A stretch of 13,961 nucleotides of DNA from Candidatus Parvarchaeota archaeon (GCA_016866895.1 VGKX01000014.1:1-13961); one strand, 5' to 3'. Shown: positions 7,901-13,475, counted from the stretch's first letter. Program-made: numbers and translations. The notes: generated by a model not told the origin, from the sequence alone.

Positions 7901-7936
7901 TTCAAGGCCAAAATTTCAGTCAAAAAAGCAAAGTAG
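4904..7936 (+). CDS. ileS: Isoleucyl-tRNA synthetase
   Basis: This class I synthetase charges tRNA-Ile with isoleucine in the cytoplasm. The protein is about 1010 residues, normal for the archaeal/eukaryotic type. In order: the HIGH-region signature PPYATGQIHPGTAWNK (residues 40-55, with HPGT in place of HIGH); the CP1 editing domain, with TTTPWT (about 214-219) and GHGPEDF (about 316-322), which removes mischarged valine; zinc-knuckle-like cysteines PHCWRCKTP (about 380-390) and VCKCGG; the DVWFDSGNAIWAS segment; KMSKS (574-578); and the alpha-helical anticodon-binding domain and C-terminal region. Editing and catalytic motifs all look intact. I chose the ATG at 4904 because the protein then begins MHDQVGLEKNILGFWEKK, as family members do; a GTG at 4889, overlapping the preceding stop, would add five residues. 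The codon choice and frame are uninterrupted to the TAG. Confidence 0.97.
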   Translation: MHDQVGLEKNILGFWEKKQVYQKAKQQAKDREKFYFCDGPPYATGQIHPGTAWNKCIKDAVCRFKRSSGFNVRAQPGFDTHGLPIEVKVEQQLKLGSKKEIEVLGISKFISKCKSFATQHIDVMSGQFRRIGVWMDFERPYITYEDKFIESSWRTIKVAHEKGLLQRGVSVLPYCSRCETTIANYELEYGEQKDPSIYVKFKLSQSGEFLVIWTTTPWTLISNMAVMVHPTFTYVRVKVGSETWVVAKERLDAVMAFEFGKSPVVLGEMSGKRLEGLEYDHPLEGKIGKSARRKVVLSDEYVTLEDGSGLVHCAPGHGPEDFIIGKRFGIEIYSPIDTSGKFKLEAGDYAGLRALEANKTVIEDLHQCGALIHSGSIMHRYPHCWRCKTPLIFMTTDQWFISITKLKQKMLEEIENISWTPDFAKTRFSDFVSGAPDWCISRQRYWGIPLPIWVCQSDACKEIRVLGDSSGLPKLKELHRPYIDEVTLVCKCGGKMSRVPDILDVWFDSGNAIWASLTKEEEMNYFPSDFIVEGKDQTRGWFYSLLGSGMVLCGSSPYKSVMMHGFFVDEKGEKMSKSVGNFVPLEEIVDKYGSDTFRLWSLSNTVWDDLKFNWDEVKEASRVLNTYFNMLVFLQRFHQHKPVALEQAELEVEDRWILSRLNSLVRICNESLNGYEVHKASKAIRQFIVEDLSRTYLKLAKRRIMQEENAKAALCAIYHSMLTLSKLAAPIIPFISEHVYREFFMAYEKEESVSLFPYPQPNLKLIDAQLERKFEIASQIVVCAASCRQAANVKLRWPLESVHIVSSSTQVNDAAMHMSGIIETMANVQKVAIGAGGIKSGYSLKVHHSKIGAAFKEQSGNAIKVASNLDANEVAASYGKEGKHNAGGFEFTPQLVEIIESATNHAIGNFEDGKIYLKVHLNKELFALAMVREVSRRIQISRKESGMVESDMAQVGIECDKELESILKAHESQLCAQVSAKSVDFGQAGKGAKEWEIEDFKAKISVKKAK

Positions 7937-7978
7937 GCAAATCCTCTTTTCAAGAAGCCCCCACTTGGCTGTCAGACT

Positions 7979-8013
7979 AGCCGCCAATCTAATCACAAAA
8001 TTAATTGTCGGCT
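7979..8013. other. Weak inverted repeat between convergent ileS and the zinc-protein gene
   Basis: AGCCG (7979-7983) and CGGCT (8009-8013) can pair, with ACAA (7995-7998) and TTGT (8005-8008) as an inner pairing on one side. On the plus strand it is followed by a T-rich stretch (CTCTTTTTTCC, about 8029-8039) inside the 3' end of the opposite gene, where ileS transcription could stop. The structure is imperfect and may mean nothing. Confidence 0.25.
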
Positions 8014-8026
8014 GAAAACAAGTCCC

Positions 8027-8206
8027 CTACTCTTTTTTCCATCGCGTTCTTGATTTCATGTTGCCCCAGCAGGACTTGCAAATCGCAAACCTGTCAGTTT
8101 TTTCGACGCGCTTTGCTGCCTTTGTGCACGAAACGCATATCTTCTTGTTGCAGTAGTTGCAAAGCTCGAACTGGTGGACTGGGCTGCTGCATCTTTCACA
8201 AATCAT
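8027..8206 (-). CDS. 59-residue FYVE-like double-zinc (cross-brace) protein
   Basis: Eight cysteines stand in four CxxC pairs: C3/C6, C16/C19, C24/C27 and C43/C46. The spacing CxxC-x9-CxxC-x4-CxxC-x15-CxxC is that of a cross-brace fold binding two zinc ions, and the segment LCNYCNKKICVSCTK followed by ICKSCW resembles the core of eukaryotic FYVE fingers. The basic RRHHC patch and WxxD motif used by FYVE domains to bind phosphatidylinositol-3-phosphate are absent, so lipid binding is not expected; a role in binding nucleic acid or protein is more likely, but unproven. The start is the ATG at 8206-8204, with AGGTG (8216-8212) five bases upstream; the longer frame to 8275 lacks such a site. The tail is basic (MKSRTRWKKE). 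The gene is divergent from the tRNA methylthiotransferase and convergent with ileS. Confidence 0.85.
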   Translation of the reverse strand: MICERCSSPVHQFELCNYCNKKICVSCTKAAKRVEKTDRFAICKSCWGNMKSRTRWKKE

Positions 8207-8211
8207 CTTAA

Positions 8212-8216
8212 CACCT
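8212..8216 (-). promoter_or_regulatory. Shine-Dalgarno of the zinc protein
   Basis: The minus strand reads AGGTG five bases before the ATG at 8206, which decides the start of this small gene. Confidence 0.7.
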
Positions 8217-8240
8217 GATTTCCATTGATTTCCTTTTAGC

Positions 8241-8271
8241 TGCAGATTCGGGCTTTCTCTGGCCCGCTGCA
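8241..8271 (-). other. Bulged hairpin upstream of the zinc-protein gene
   Basis: TGCAG (8241-8245) pairs with CTGCA (8267-8271) and CGGGC (8249-8253) pairs with GCCCG (8262-8266), giving two 5-bp stems separated by a one-sided 3-base bulge, with an 8-base loop. It ends 35 bases before the ATG at 8206, so it would lie in the leader if transcription starts above 8271; T/A-rich candidates for the promoter are at 8278-8285 and 8291-8302. It may be a leader structure or chance. Confidence 0.35.
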
Positions 8272-8353
8272 ACAAAGTTTAATTTCAAACGCATTTTAAT
8301 GCATCTTATCATGTATTTCCTGAACTAGCAAAATGCAGCATTACTTCCTCTTG

Positions 8354-8363
8354 ATAAATTTAT
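8354..8363 (+). promoter_or_regulatory. TATA element of the tRNA methylthiotransferase gene
   Basis: ATAAATTTAT is a perfect palindrome and a good TATA match. It would set transcription start near 8385, about 80 bases before the ATG at 8466, so the leader would contain the hairpin at 8411-8441. Confidence 0.45.
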
Positions 8364-8410
8364 TAATGCTTGCCTGAGCTACAAACAAGAAAGCGCGCGC
8401 AAGAGCAAGC

Positions 8411-8441
8411 AGCGCCCCGCAAAGCTAGGTGGGTGGGCGCT
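8411..8441 (+). other. GC-rich hairpin in the methylthiotransferase leader
   Basis: AGCGCCC (8411-8417) and GGGCGCT (8435-8441) form a perfect 7-bp stem around a 17-base loop containing AGGTGGGT. The loop includes an AGGTG Shine-Dalgarno-like run, but no start codon follows it at a suitable distance in the gene's frame. It could influence translation of the downstream gene or be part of a structured leader. Confidence 0.4.
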
Positions 8442-8465
8442 AATTGCAACTCCAAGTGCATTCCT

Positions 8466-9917
8466 ATGAAAATAAGGCTCAGCAATCAATCCACAGCCCA
8501 GACTTCAGCATGCATGGACATGGCCGATGTTTCAGCAGGCGCGGCATCCCAATCTAGGCACGATGGCGCTAAGGCTTTGCAAGAAGACAAGGCAATCAGG
8601 TTCAAGCTTGCCACCTACGGCTGCACCCTCAACCAGTCCGATTCAAACATAATGAGGGGCGTGCTTGCCCAAAACGGCTGCGTGGAGGTTGAGGACGACT
8701 CAAAGGCAGACGTCATAGTAATTAACTCGTGCACAGTCAAGGAGGCAACAGAAAACAAAATCGCCTTCAGGCTCGCAAAATATGCAAGGGCAGGAAAGCC
8801 CCTTGTGCTGGCCGGCTGCATGTCGGTTAATGAGAAGCTTGTATCATACAATGCCCCAAATGCCTCAATAGTCGGCACTTCAAGCCTGAACAGGATTTTT
8901 GATGCAGTCGAATCGGCAATTTTTCACATGAAAAATTCCAGGAAAACGGGAAAAAGCACGGCTAATGGCACGGTGCAAAAAGTCTTCAAGGATTTTTCGT
9001 CAAAGGAAAACCTGCCCAGGTCAAGGGAAGGGATTATCGGGAAAGTTGCAATTGCCGAAGGCTGCTTGTCCTCCTGCACTTTTTGCCAGACAAAACTTGC
9101 ACGCGGAAGATTGTTTTCATACAAACCGGAGGCAATCACAAATGAGGTTTCAAAATGGGCGGCTGCTGGGGCCAGGGAAATACAGCTGACCGGGCAGGAC
9201 ACAGGGGCATATGGTGCTGAAATCAGGTCTGACATTGGGCGGCTTTTGGAGGCTGTCTGCAGCGTCAAAGGGGACTTCAAGGTTAGGCTTGGGATGGCAA
9301 ACCCAGAGCACGCATTAAAACATCTTGACAGGCTTCTTGTGGCTTTTGAAAACAGGAAAATGTACAAGTTTCTCCACATCCCGGTGCAATCAGGCTCTGA
9401 TTCCGTCCTTGAAAAAATGAAGAGGGAATACTCAGTAAGCCAGTTTATGGAGGTTGCTGACGCATTCAAAAGCAAATTCCCAGGCATGATTCTGGCAACC
9501 GATGTCATTGTCGGCTTTCCGCAGGAAACATTTGATGACTTTGAAATGACCCTTGGGCTGATAAGAAAAGCCAGATTTGACATCGTCAATGTCTCCAAGT
9601 TCTCGCCAAGGCCTTTTACAAAGGCCGCTGGGATGGAGCAAGTTCCAAACAATGAGAAAAAAAGAAGGGCTGAAATCTGCTCTGCACTGTGCAGAAAAAT
9701 AGCTTTTGAGAACAACAAAAAATGGATTGGGAAAAAGGCCAGCTTCACAGTCACCGAAAAGCAAAAGACCTTCACAGGCAGGGACGATTACTACAGGCAG
9801 GTTGCAATTGCTCCCGGCTCAATTCCGCGTGGTTTTGAAGTAGCCCTGGGCCAGGACCTGGAGGCCAAAATAACCGGGGCTCGCATTGGCTGCATTGTCG
9901 GGCAACTCCTCTTCTAG
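8466..9917 (+). CDS. tRNA N6-threonylcarbamoyladenosine (t6A37) methylthiotransferase, MtaB/CDKAL1 type
   Basis: This radical-SAM enzyme adds a methylthio group to C2 of t6A at position 37 of ANN-decoding tRNAs. Numbered from the ATG at 8466 (484 residues): an N-terminal MTTase domain starting KLATYGCTLNQSDSN with C53, C89 (VINSCTVKEAT) and C118 (LAGCMS), the three ligands of the auxiliary [4Fe-4S] cluster; the radical-SAM triad C200, C204, C207 (GCLSSCTFC); the TIM-barrel core with EIQLTGQDTGAYG and HIPVQSGSDSVL; and a C-terminal TRAM domain (about 420-484) for tRNA binding. All six cluster cysteines are present. The start is uncertain: residues 1-42 are a Ser/Ala/Gln-rich extension not usual in the family, and ATGs at 8514 and 8520 or a TTG at 8577 would shorten it. 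The call favours the archaeal/eukaryotic e-MtaB group over MiaB because of the sequence pattern and the host; substrate is inferred. Confidence 0.93.
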   Translation: MKIRLSNQSTAQTSACMDMADVSAGAASQSRHDGAKALQEDKAIRFKLATYGCTLNQSDSNIMRGVLAQNGCVEVEDDSKADVIVINSCTVKEATENKIAFRLAKYARAGKPLVLAGCMSVNEKLVSYNAPNASIVGTSSLNRIFDAVESAIFHMKNSRKTGKSTANGTVQKVFKDFSSKENLPRSREGIIGKVAIAEGCLSSCTFCQTKLARGRLFSYKPEAITNEVSKWAAAGAREIQLTGQDTGAYGAEIRSDIGRLLEAVCSVKGDFKVRLGMANPEHALKHLDRLLVAFENRKMYKFLHIPVQSGSDSVLEKMKREYSVSQFMEVADAFKSKFPGMILATDVIVGFPQETFDDFEMTLGLIRKARFDIVNVSKFSPRPFTKAAGMEQVPNNEKKRRAEICSALCRKIAFENNKKWIGKKASFTVTEKQKTFTGRDDYYRQVAIAPGSIPRGFEVALGQDLEAKITGARIGCIVGQLLF

Positions 9918-9948
9918 TGCGCCTGTTTTATTTCAACCCCCCTATCAA

Positions 9949-9956
9949 TTTATATT
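9949..9956 (+). promoter_or_regulatory. TATA-like element of the small membrane protein and glmM
   Basis: TTTATATT about 25 bases before an inferred start near 9980. It lies just past the stop of the methylthiotransferase gene and would drive the following two genes. Motif match only. Confidence 0.4.
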
Positions 9957-10007
9957 CCAAGAGCGTAGTAATGTGTAGCAATTTTATCTTCAATCATATG
10001 CCATTGG

Positions 10008-10013
10008 GGTGAT
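10008..10013 (+). promoter_or_regulatory. Shine-Dalgarno GGTGAT ahead of the small membrane protein
   Basis: GGTGAT is a strong match to the archaeal anti-Shine-Dalgarno, but it lies 21 bases before the first ATG (10035) and only 3-4 bases before an in-frame CTG (10017). It therefore raises the question of where translation starts. Confidence 0.6.
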
Positions 10014-10034
10014 ATTCTGGAATTCAAAAACGCA

Positions 10035-10490
10035 ATGCAATCGGCCTTGATTCCAATACTTGCAATAACGGTTCTTTCGGCAATACTTGAGACAATAGCC
10101 GCGGCTGTCAAGTACTTCTCCATACCATTTCTTGACATAATAACTGTTGTCCTAATCCCAGTCTCACTTGTGCTTTATGGCTACGCAGGATACACTGCCT
10201 CAAAAAAATATTCCCATGACAAGATTGTGGGGGCCCTTGCAGGCGGCCTTACGGGGTTTGTTTCAGGAGTTGCTTCGGCAATAATCAAGGTGGCGCTAAT
10301 TCTTGTCGTTTCGGCCCTCAAGCCAAATGCGCAAGACACCCTCTCGTCACTTATGACTTCCTACCTGCCAAAAGGCACAGGCGTGCTTATCATCAACCTG
10401 CTTTGCGTAGGCATAATTGTCCCGCTTTCAATCTGCGGCGGGCTAATGGCAGGCTACATTGGCTCAATGGTGGCTCAGAGAAGAAAATAA
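10035..10490 (+). CDS. Small glycine-rich membrane protein, function unknown
   Basis: From the ATG the protein has 151 residues with four likely membrane segments by eye: about 4-25, 33-56, 63-93 (rich in glycine: KIVGALAGGLTGFVSGVASA) and 117-145 (IINLLCVGIIVPLSICGGLMAGYIGSMV). The glycine pattern G-xxx-G in the third and fourth suggests tightly packed helices. The C-terminus QRRK is basic and cytoplasmic. I cannot assign a family with confidence; archaeal small membrane proteins with this organisation are often annotated only as domains of unknown function. ATG at 10035 is the conservative start. An in-frame CTG at 10017 (giving L/M-EFKNAMQS) fits the Shine-Dalgarno better. Stop to glmM start is 44 bases with no obvious promoter, so co-transcription with glmM is likely. 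Confidence 0.8.
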   Translation: MQSALIPILAITVLSAILETIAAAVKYFSIPFLDIITVVLIPVSLVLYGYAGYTASKKYSHDKIVGALAGGLTGFVSGVASAIIKVALILVVSALKPNAQDTLSSLMTSYLPKGTGVLIINLLCVGIIVPLSICGGLMAGYIGSMVAQRRK

Positions 10491-10534
10491 CTTCTTCCTC
10501 AAAAGGCTATTGTTGAGTTAACCAAGGTTTGACC

Positions 10535-11884
10535 ATGTTTGGCACTTCTGGAATAAGGGGGGTTGCAAATAGCGAGGTGGGCTGCGAGCTTGCAGTCAGG
10601 CTTGGAGGCGCGCTTTCACAGGCAGGCAAAAAGGCGGTTGTGGCAACAGACACAAGGCTTGCCGCGCCCATGATAAAACATGCGCTGGTTTCAGGCTTGC
10701 TTTCAGGCGGCGCGGAAGTTTTGGACATTGGTGTCGTTCCAACCCCAGTCCTCTCTTTTGCCTCCCAGCAGCTAGGCTGCACCGGCGTGATGGTGACAGC
10801 CTCGCACAACCCGCCGCAGTATATTGGCATGAAGTTATTTGAGTCTGGTTTTGAGATTGATAAGGTAAAGGAAAAGGCAATGGAGCAAAAGCTTGGCCAG
10901 GACTATAGTCCAAAGGCAAAATTTGACAAAGTCGGCAGGCTTGGGCAGGCAGACTTTCGCCAGCAATACTTCGGCTTTGCACTGCAGAAAATTGACGCAG
11001 CCAAGGTGGCAGCCACAAGGCCCAAAGTCGTTGTGGACTGCGCAAACGCCGCCGCCTCAACCTGCATGCCCTATTTACTTGGGATGGTGGGGTGCCAGGT
11101 TGTTTCAGTCAACTGCGAGCAAAACACAAGCTTCAACCGTGGCCTTGAGCCAAGCCAGGCAAACCTTGCCGATACTGCAAAGGTTGTCAGGGCGACTGGA
11201 GCTTTGCTTGGCATTGCCCACGACGGGGATGCCGACAGGGCGGTAATAATGGACGAGAAGGGCAATGTCCTGCCACTTGATGTCCAGCTTGCCCTCATGT
11301 GCCTATTTGAGCTTGGAAAAAACAGGCAGGCAGGAAAAAGGATAGTGACCACCGTAGAGGCGTCGCTTGCAGTGCGCCGGGCAGTGGAGGCAGGAGGAGG
11401 GGAAATCTCAATCACACCGGTAGGAAGCCTCCATGTTGCCCAAAGCCTATATTCACAAGGCGGCTGCTTTGGGGGCGAGCCGTGCGGCGAGTATGTTTAT
11501 CCGGCCGGCGTCAAATCCCCAGACGGGCTTCTCTCAGGCCTGAAGTTTATTGAAATGCTTTGCACAAAAGGCGAGATTTCAGCCCTTTCAAAACAAGTAA
11601 AGACCTATCCAATACACAGGGCCAAATTCCCGTGCCCCAATGAAAAAAAGAAGGCGGCAATGGCACTTATAGAAAGGCAAGTGGAAAGCGCCGGCAAGCT
11701 CAAAGGAGCAAAAAGCCTGTCAGACGGTTTGAGGGTGGACTTTGAGGACGGCTGGTTCCTAATACGCCCATCTGGAACAGAGCCAATCATGCGCCTTACT
11801 GCCGAGTGCCTGACCCAAAAAAGGCTTGATGGCACTGTAAGGGCGCTTGAAAGCATCATACAAAACTCAGTATCAAAGGCCTGA
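10535..11884 (+). CDS. glmM: Phosphoglucosamine mutase (or phosphomannomutase/phosphoglucomutase)
   Basis: An alpha-D-phosphohexomutase that moves phosphate between C6 and C1 of a hexose; with GlmU next door, glucosamine-6-phosphate to glucosamine-1-phosphate is the likely reaction. The protein is 449 residues. Motifs: MFGTSGIRG at the N-terminus; TASHNPP (88-94) with the phosphoserine S90; metal-binding loop DGDADR (230-235); sugar-recognition loop GGEPCGE (313-319); and phosphate-binding RPSGTEP (411-417). All are intact. The sugar loop has Cys-Gly-Glu where bacterial GlmM usually has Ser-Gly-His, so the substrate could be another hexose phosphate; the archaeal members of this family are known to be promiscuous. 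I chose the ATG at 10535, which begins directly with the conserved FGTSGIRG, and an upstream AAGG (10524-10527) is a weak ribosome site. A TTG at 10529 would only add two residues. Confidence 0.92.
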   Translation: MFGTSGIRGVANSEVGCELAVRLGGALSQAGKKAVVATDTRLAAPMIKHALVSGLLSGGAEVLDIGVVPTPVLSFASQQLGCTGVMVTASHNPPQYIGMKLFESGFEIDKVKEKAMEQKLGQDYSPKAKFDKVGRLGQADFRQQYFGFALQKIDAAKVAATRPKVVVDCANAAASTCMPYLLGMVGCQVVSVNCEQNTSFNRGLEPSQANLADTAKVVRATGALLGIAHDGDADRAVIMDEKGNVLPLDVQLALMCLFELGKNRQAGKRIVTTVEASLAVRRAVEAGGGEISITPVGSLHVAQSLYSQGGCFGGEPCGEYVYPAGVKSPDGLLSGLKFIEMLCTKGEISALSKQVKTYPIHRAKFPCPNEKKKAAMALIERQVESAGKLKGAKSLSDGLRVDFEDGWFLIRPSGTEPIMRLTAECLTQKRLDGTVRALESIIQNSVSKA

Positions 11885-11891
11885 AGCAAAC

Positions 11892-11907
11892 TTTCAGAAA
11901 CCTGAAA
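11892..11907. other. Small inverted repeat downstream of glmM
   Basis: TTTCAG (11892-11897) and CTGAAA (11902-11907) pair with a 4-base loop, eight bases past the glmM stop codon (TGA, 11882-11884). The stem is only 6 bp and no T-tract follows, so it is at best a weak terminator. Confidence 0.25.
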
Positions 11908-11945
11908 CCTACTCCAACACCGCGCCAAACAAAACCCCATGCCTT

Positions 11946-11965
11946 AAATACTGAAAAATACTGAA
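11946..11965 (+). repeat. Tandem 10-bp direct repeat in the glmM-glmU spacer
   Basis: AAATACTGAA occurs twice back to back (11946-11955, 11956-11965), one helical turn apart. The dyad GAAATT (11963-11968) / AATTTC (11975-11980) follows at once. Tandem sites one turn apart could be a regulator binding array. It is 100-120 bases upstream of glmU. Confidence 0.55.
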
Positions 11966-11980
11966 ATTATGCACAATTTC
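11963..11980. repeat. Inverted repeat in the glmU upstream region
   Basis: GAAATT (11963-11968) and AATTTC (11975-11980) are perfect reverse complements with a 6-base spacer (ATGCAC), the size of a typical dimeric regulator site. It overlaps the last bases of the tandem repeat at 11946-11965. Confidence 0.4.
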
Positions 11981-12012
11981 CTTGAAGTATCTGTGTCAAC
12001 AGCATGGTGCAG

Positions 12013-12033
12013 CTTAGATATCTTAGATATAAT
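12013..12033 (+). promoter_or_regulatory. glmU promoter: tandem 9-bp repeat overlapping a TATA element
   Basis: CTTAGATAT occurs twice in tandem (12013-12021, 12022-12030), and the second copy runs into GATATAAT (12026-12033), a TATA-like element about 33-40 bases before the glmU ATG. Transcription would begin near 12055, giving a leader of about 10 bases with no Shine-Dalgarno, so glmU is probably translated as a leaderless or very short-leadered message and has its own promoter separate from glmM. Confidence 0.5.
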
Positions 12034-12065
12034 GCGTCACAATCTCTGTCAAATCGGTTTTATCC

Positions 12066-13364
12066 ATGGCAATAAAAAAAGCCGTCATACTGGCTGCAGG
12101 GGAGGGAAAAAGGCTTCGCCCCCTTACAAGCACTAGGCCAAAATGCATGATTCACATTGCAGGAAAGCCAATACTCCACCATGTGCTTGATTCGCTAAGG
12201 GAGGCAGGCGTCTCACAAGCAGTCGTGGTTGTCAAATATCTCCCGCACACAATCAAGGATTATTTCAATAACAAAGATTGCGGCGTGGAGCTTGAATTTG
12301 TGGTCCAGGGGGACAAGTACGGCACTGCGGCCGCTTTTGGGTGCGCTTGCGGCAAGTTCAAAGAGGCCTTTTATGCGCTTGCAGGCGACATAATCACGGA
12401 GCCTTCGGCATTCAAAAAACTAAGTTCGGCACACCAGCAGGAGCAATCAAAACAGGGTGGGGCACAAATAACCGCAGCGCTAAAGCTTGTCCAAAATCCG
12501 CAGGAATACGGGCTTGCAAAGGTGAAAGGCGACTACATAGAGTCCTTTGCCGAAAAGCCGAAAATTCCGACCTCAAACCTTGCAAACTGTTCACTTTATG
12601 TTTTCGAGCCTTCTGTTTTTTCGCTTATTGACAAAGTCAAGCCTTCGCCAAGGGGAGAATATGAGATTACCGATGTGCTAAAGTCCGCAAAGGTCAGGGC
12701 ATGCATAATAGACGAATACTGGCTTGACATGGGCCTTCCCTGGCAGCTTTTTGCAGCCAATGAGTTTTTGCTTTCAAAAATGCCTGCAAAAAACCTTGGC
12801 CTGGTTGAAAACTCCACGATAAAAGGCAGGCTCATCCTGGGAAAAAACTCAAGGGTGCTGCACAGCTACATAGAAGGCACTGTCTATGTGGGCGACAACT
12901 GTGAAATCGGGCCGCACGCGTACATCCGCGGCACAACGTCCATTGGCAACAACTGCTCAATTGGCGACTCCACTACAATAAAAAATTCAATCATATTTGA
13001 CAACGTGAATGCAAAGCACCTCTCCTACATAGGGGATTCCATTGTTGGGGAAGGCTGCAACTTCGGGGCTGCAACACAGATTGCCAATTTCAGGTTTGAC
13101 GCCGGGGCAATAAAGGCAACAGTCAATGACATCATAATCGACACAAACAGGAACAAGCTTGGCGCAATAATAGGGGACAAGTGCAAGTTCGGTGTACTGT
13201 GTTCAATCATGCCTGGCAAGTGCGTCGGGGACGGGTGCTGGATTGGGGCAAACGTGATGGTGGAGGCCGATGTTCCGGGAAATACCTGGCTGTCGCTTAA
13301 GCAGGATTTGGTGTCAAGGCAGGTTCCAAAAATCCAAACGCGCAAAACAACACAAAAAAACTGA
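12066..13364 (+). CDS. glmU: Bifunctional sugar-1-phosphate nucleotidylyltransferase/acetyltransferase (archaeal GlmU)
   Basis: Expected to acetylate glucosamine-1-phosphate with acetyl-CoA and join it to UTP, giving UDP-GlcNAc. The 432-residue protein has an N-terminal Rossmann nucleotidyltransferase domain with LAAGEGKRLRPLTSTRPK (residues 9-26), QGDKYGTAAA (81-90) and AGDI with D108 for metal binding, then EKP (about 165). From about residue 240 to 420 is a left-handed beta-helix of hexapeptide repeats (IGDNCSIGDST-type). Within it, HLSYIGDS has the His and Tyr, and ANFRFD the Asn, that I recall as important in the Sulfolobus ST0452 acetyltransferase; this comparison is from memory. It resembles archaeal ST0452-type proteins more than bacterial GlmU. 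Its substrate range may include glucose-1-phosphate or other sugars. It sits next to glmM, which supplies its substrate. Confidence 0.93.
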   Translation: MAIKKAVILAAGEGKRLRPLTSTRPKCMIHIAGKPILHHVLDSLREAGVSQAVVVVKYLPHTIKDYFNNKDCGVELEFVVQGDKYGTAAAFGCACGKFKEAFYALAGDIITEPSAFKKLSSAHQQEQSKQGGAQITAALKLVQNPQEYGLAKVKGDYIESFAEKPKIPTSNLANCSLYVFEPSVFSLIDKVKPSPRGEYEITDVLKSAKVRACIIDEYWLDMGLPWQLFAANEFLLSKMPAKNLGLVENSTIKGRLILGKNSRVLHSYIEGTVYVGDNCEIGPHAYIRGTTSIGNNCSIGDSTTIKNSIIFDNVNAKHLSYIGDSIVGEGCNFGAATQIANFRFDAGAIKATVNDIIIDTNRNKLGAIIGDKCKFGVLCSIMPGKCVGDGCWIGANVMVEADVPGNTWLSLKQDLVSRQVPKIQTRKTTQKN

Positions 13365-13475
13365 CTTCTCCCAAATCCCCAAAAACACCAACCTCCTTCA
13401 AAACACCAACCTCCCCCAAATCACCAAAACGCAAAAAGTCAATCACACAGCCAATTCCCCTCAATCCCCAAAATC
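13365..13475 (+). other. C/A-rich, almost G-free spacer between glmU and the class III signal-peptide gene
   Basis: The 111 bases after the glmU stop contain only three G (13431, 13438, 13450) and are dominated by C and A. Long C runs lie at 13370-13372, 13377-13380, 13413-13417, 13457-13460 and 13466-13469, so the minus strand has several G-tracts. No hairpin or T-tract terminator is seen. The stretch also holds the direct repeat at 13382-13414. Confidence 0.7.
13382..13414 (+). repeat. 15-bp direct repeat with 18-bp period
   Basis: AAAACACCAACCTCC occurs exactly at 13382-13396 and again at 13400-13414, separated by TTC. The flanks are also similar (CTCCCAAATCCCC before the first, CTCCCCCAAATCACC after the second), suggesting slippage or duplication. 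Confidence 0.8.

Noticed and set aside
8370..8465. Extension of the methylthiotransferase to a TTG at 8370
   Set aside because: The TTG lies next to the TATA element and upstream of the expected transcription start, and the added residues include the hairpin region.
8924..9775. Long minus-strand frame of 283 residues
   Set aside because: It lies wholly inside the methylthiotransferase gene, whose motifs are unmistakable. It is a shadow produced by codon bias.
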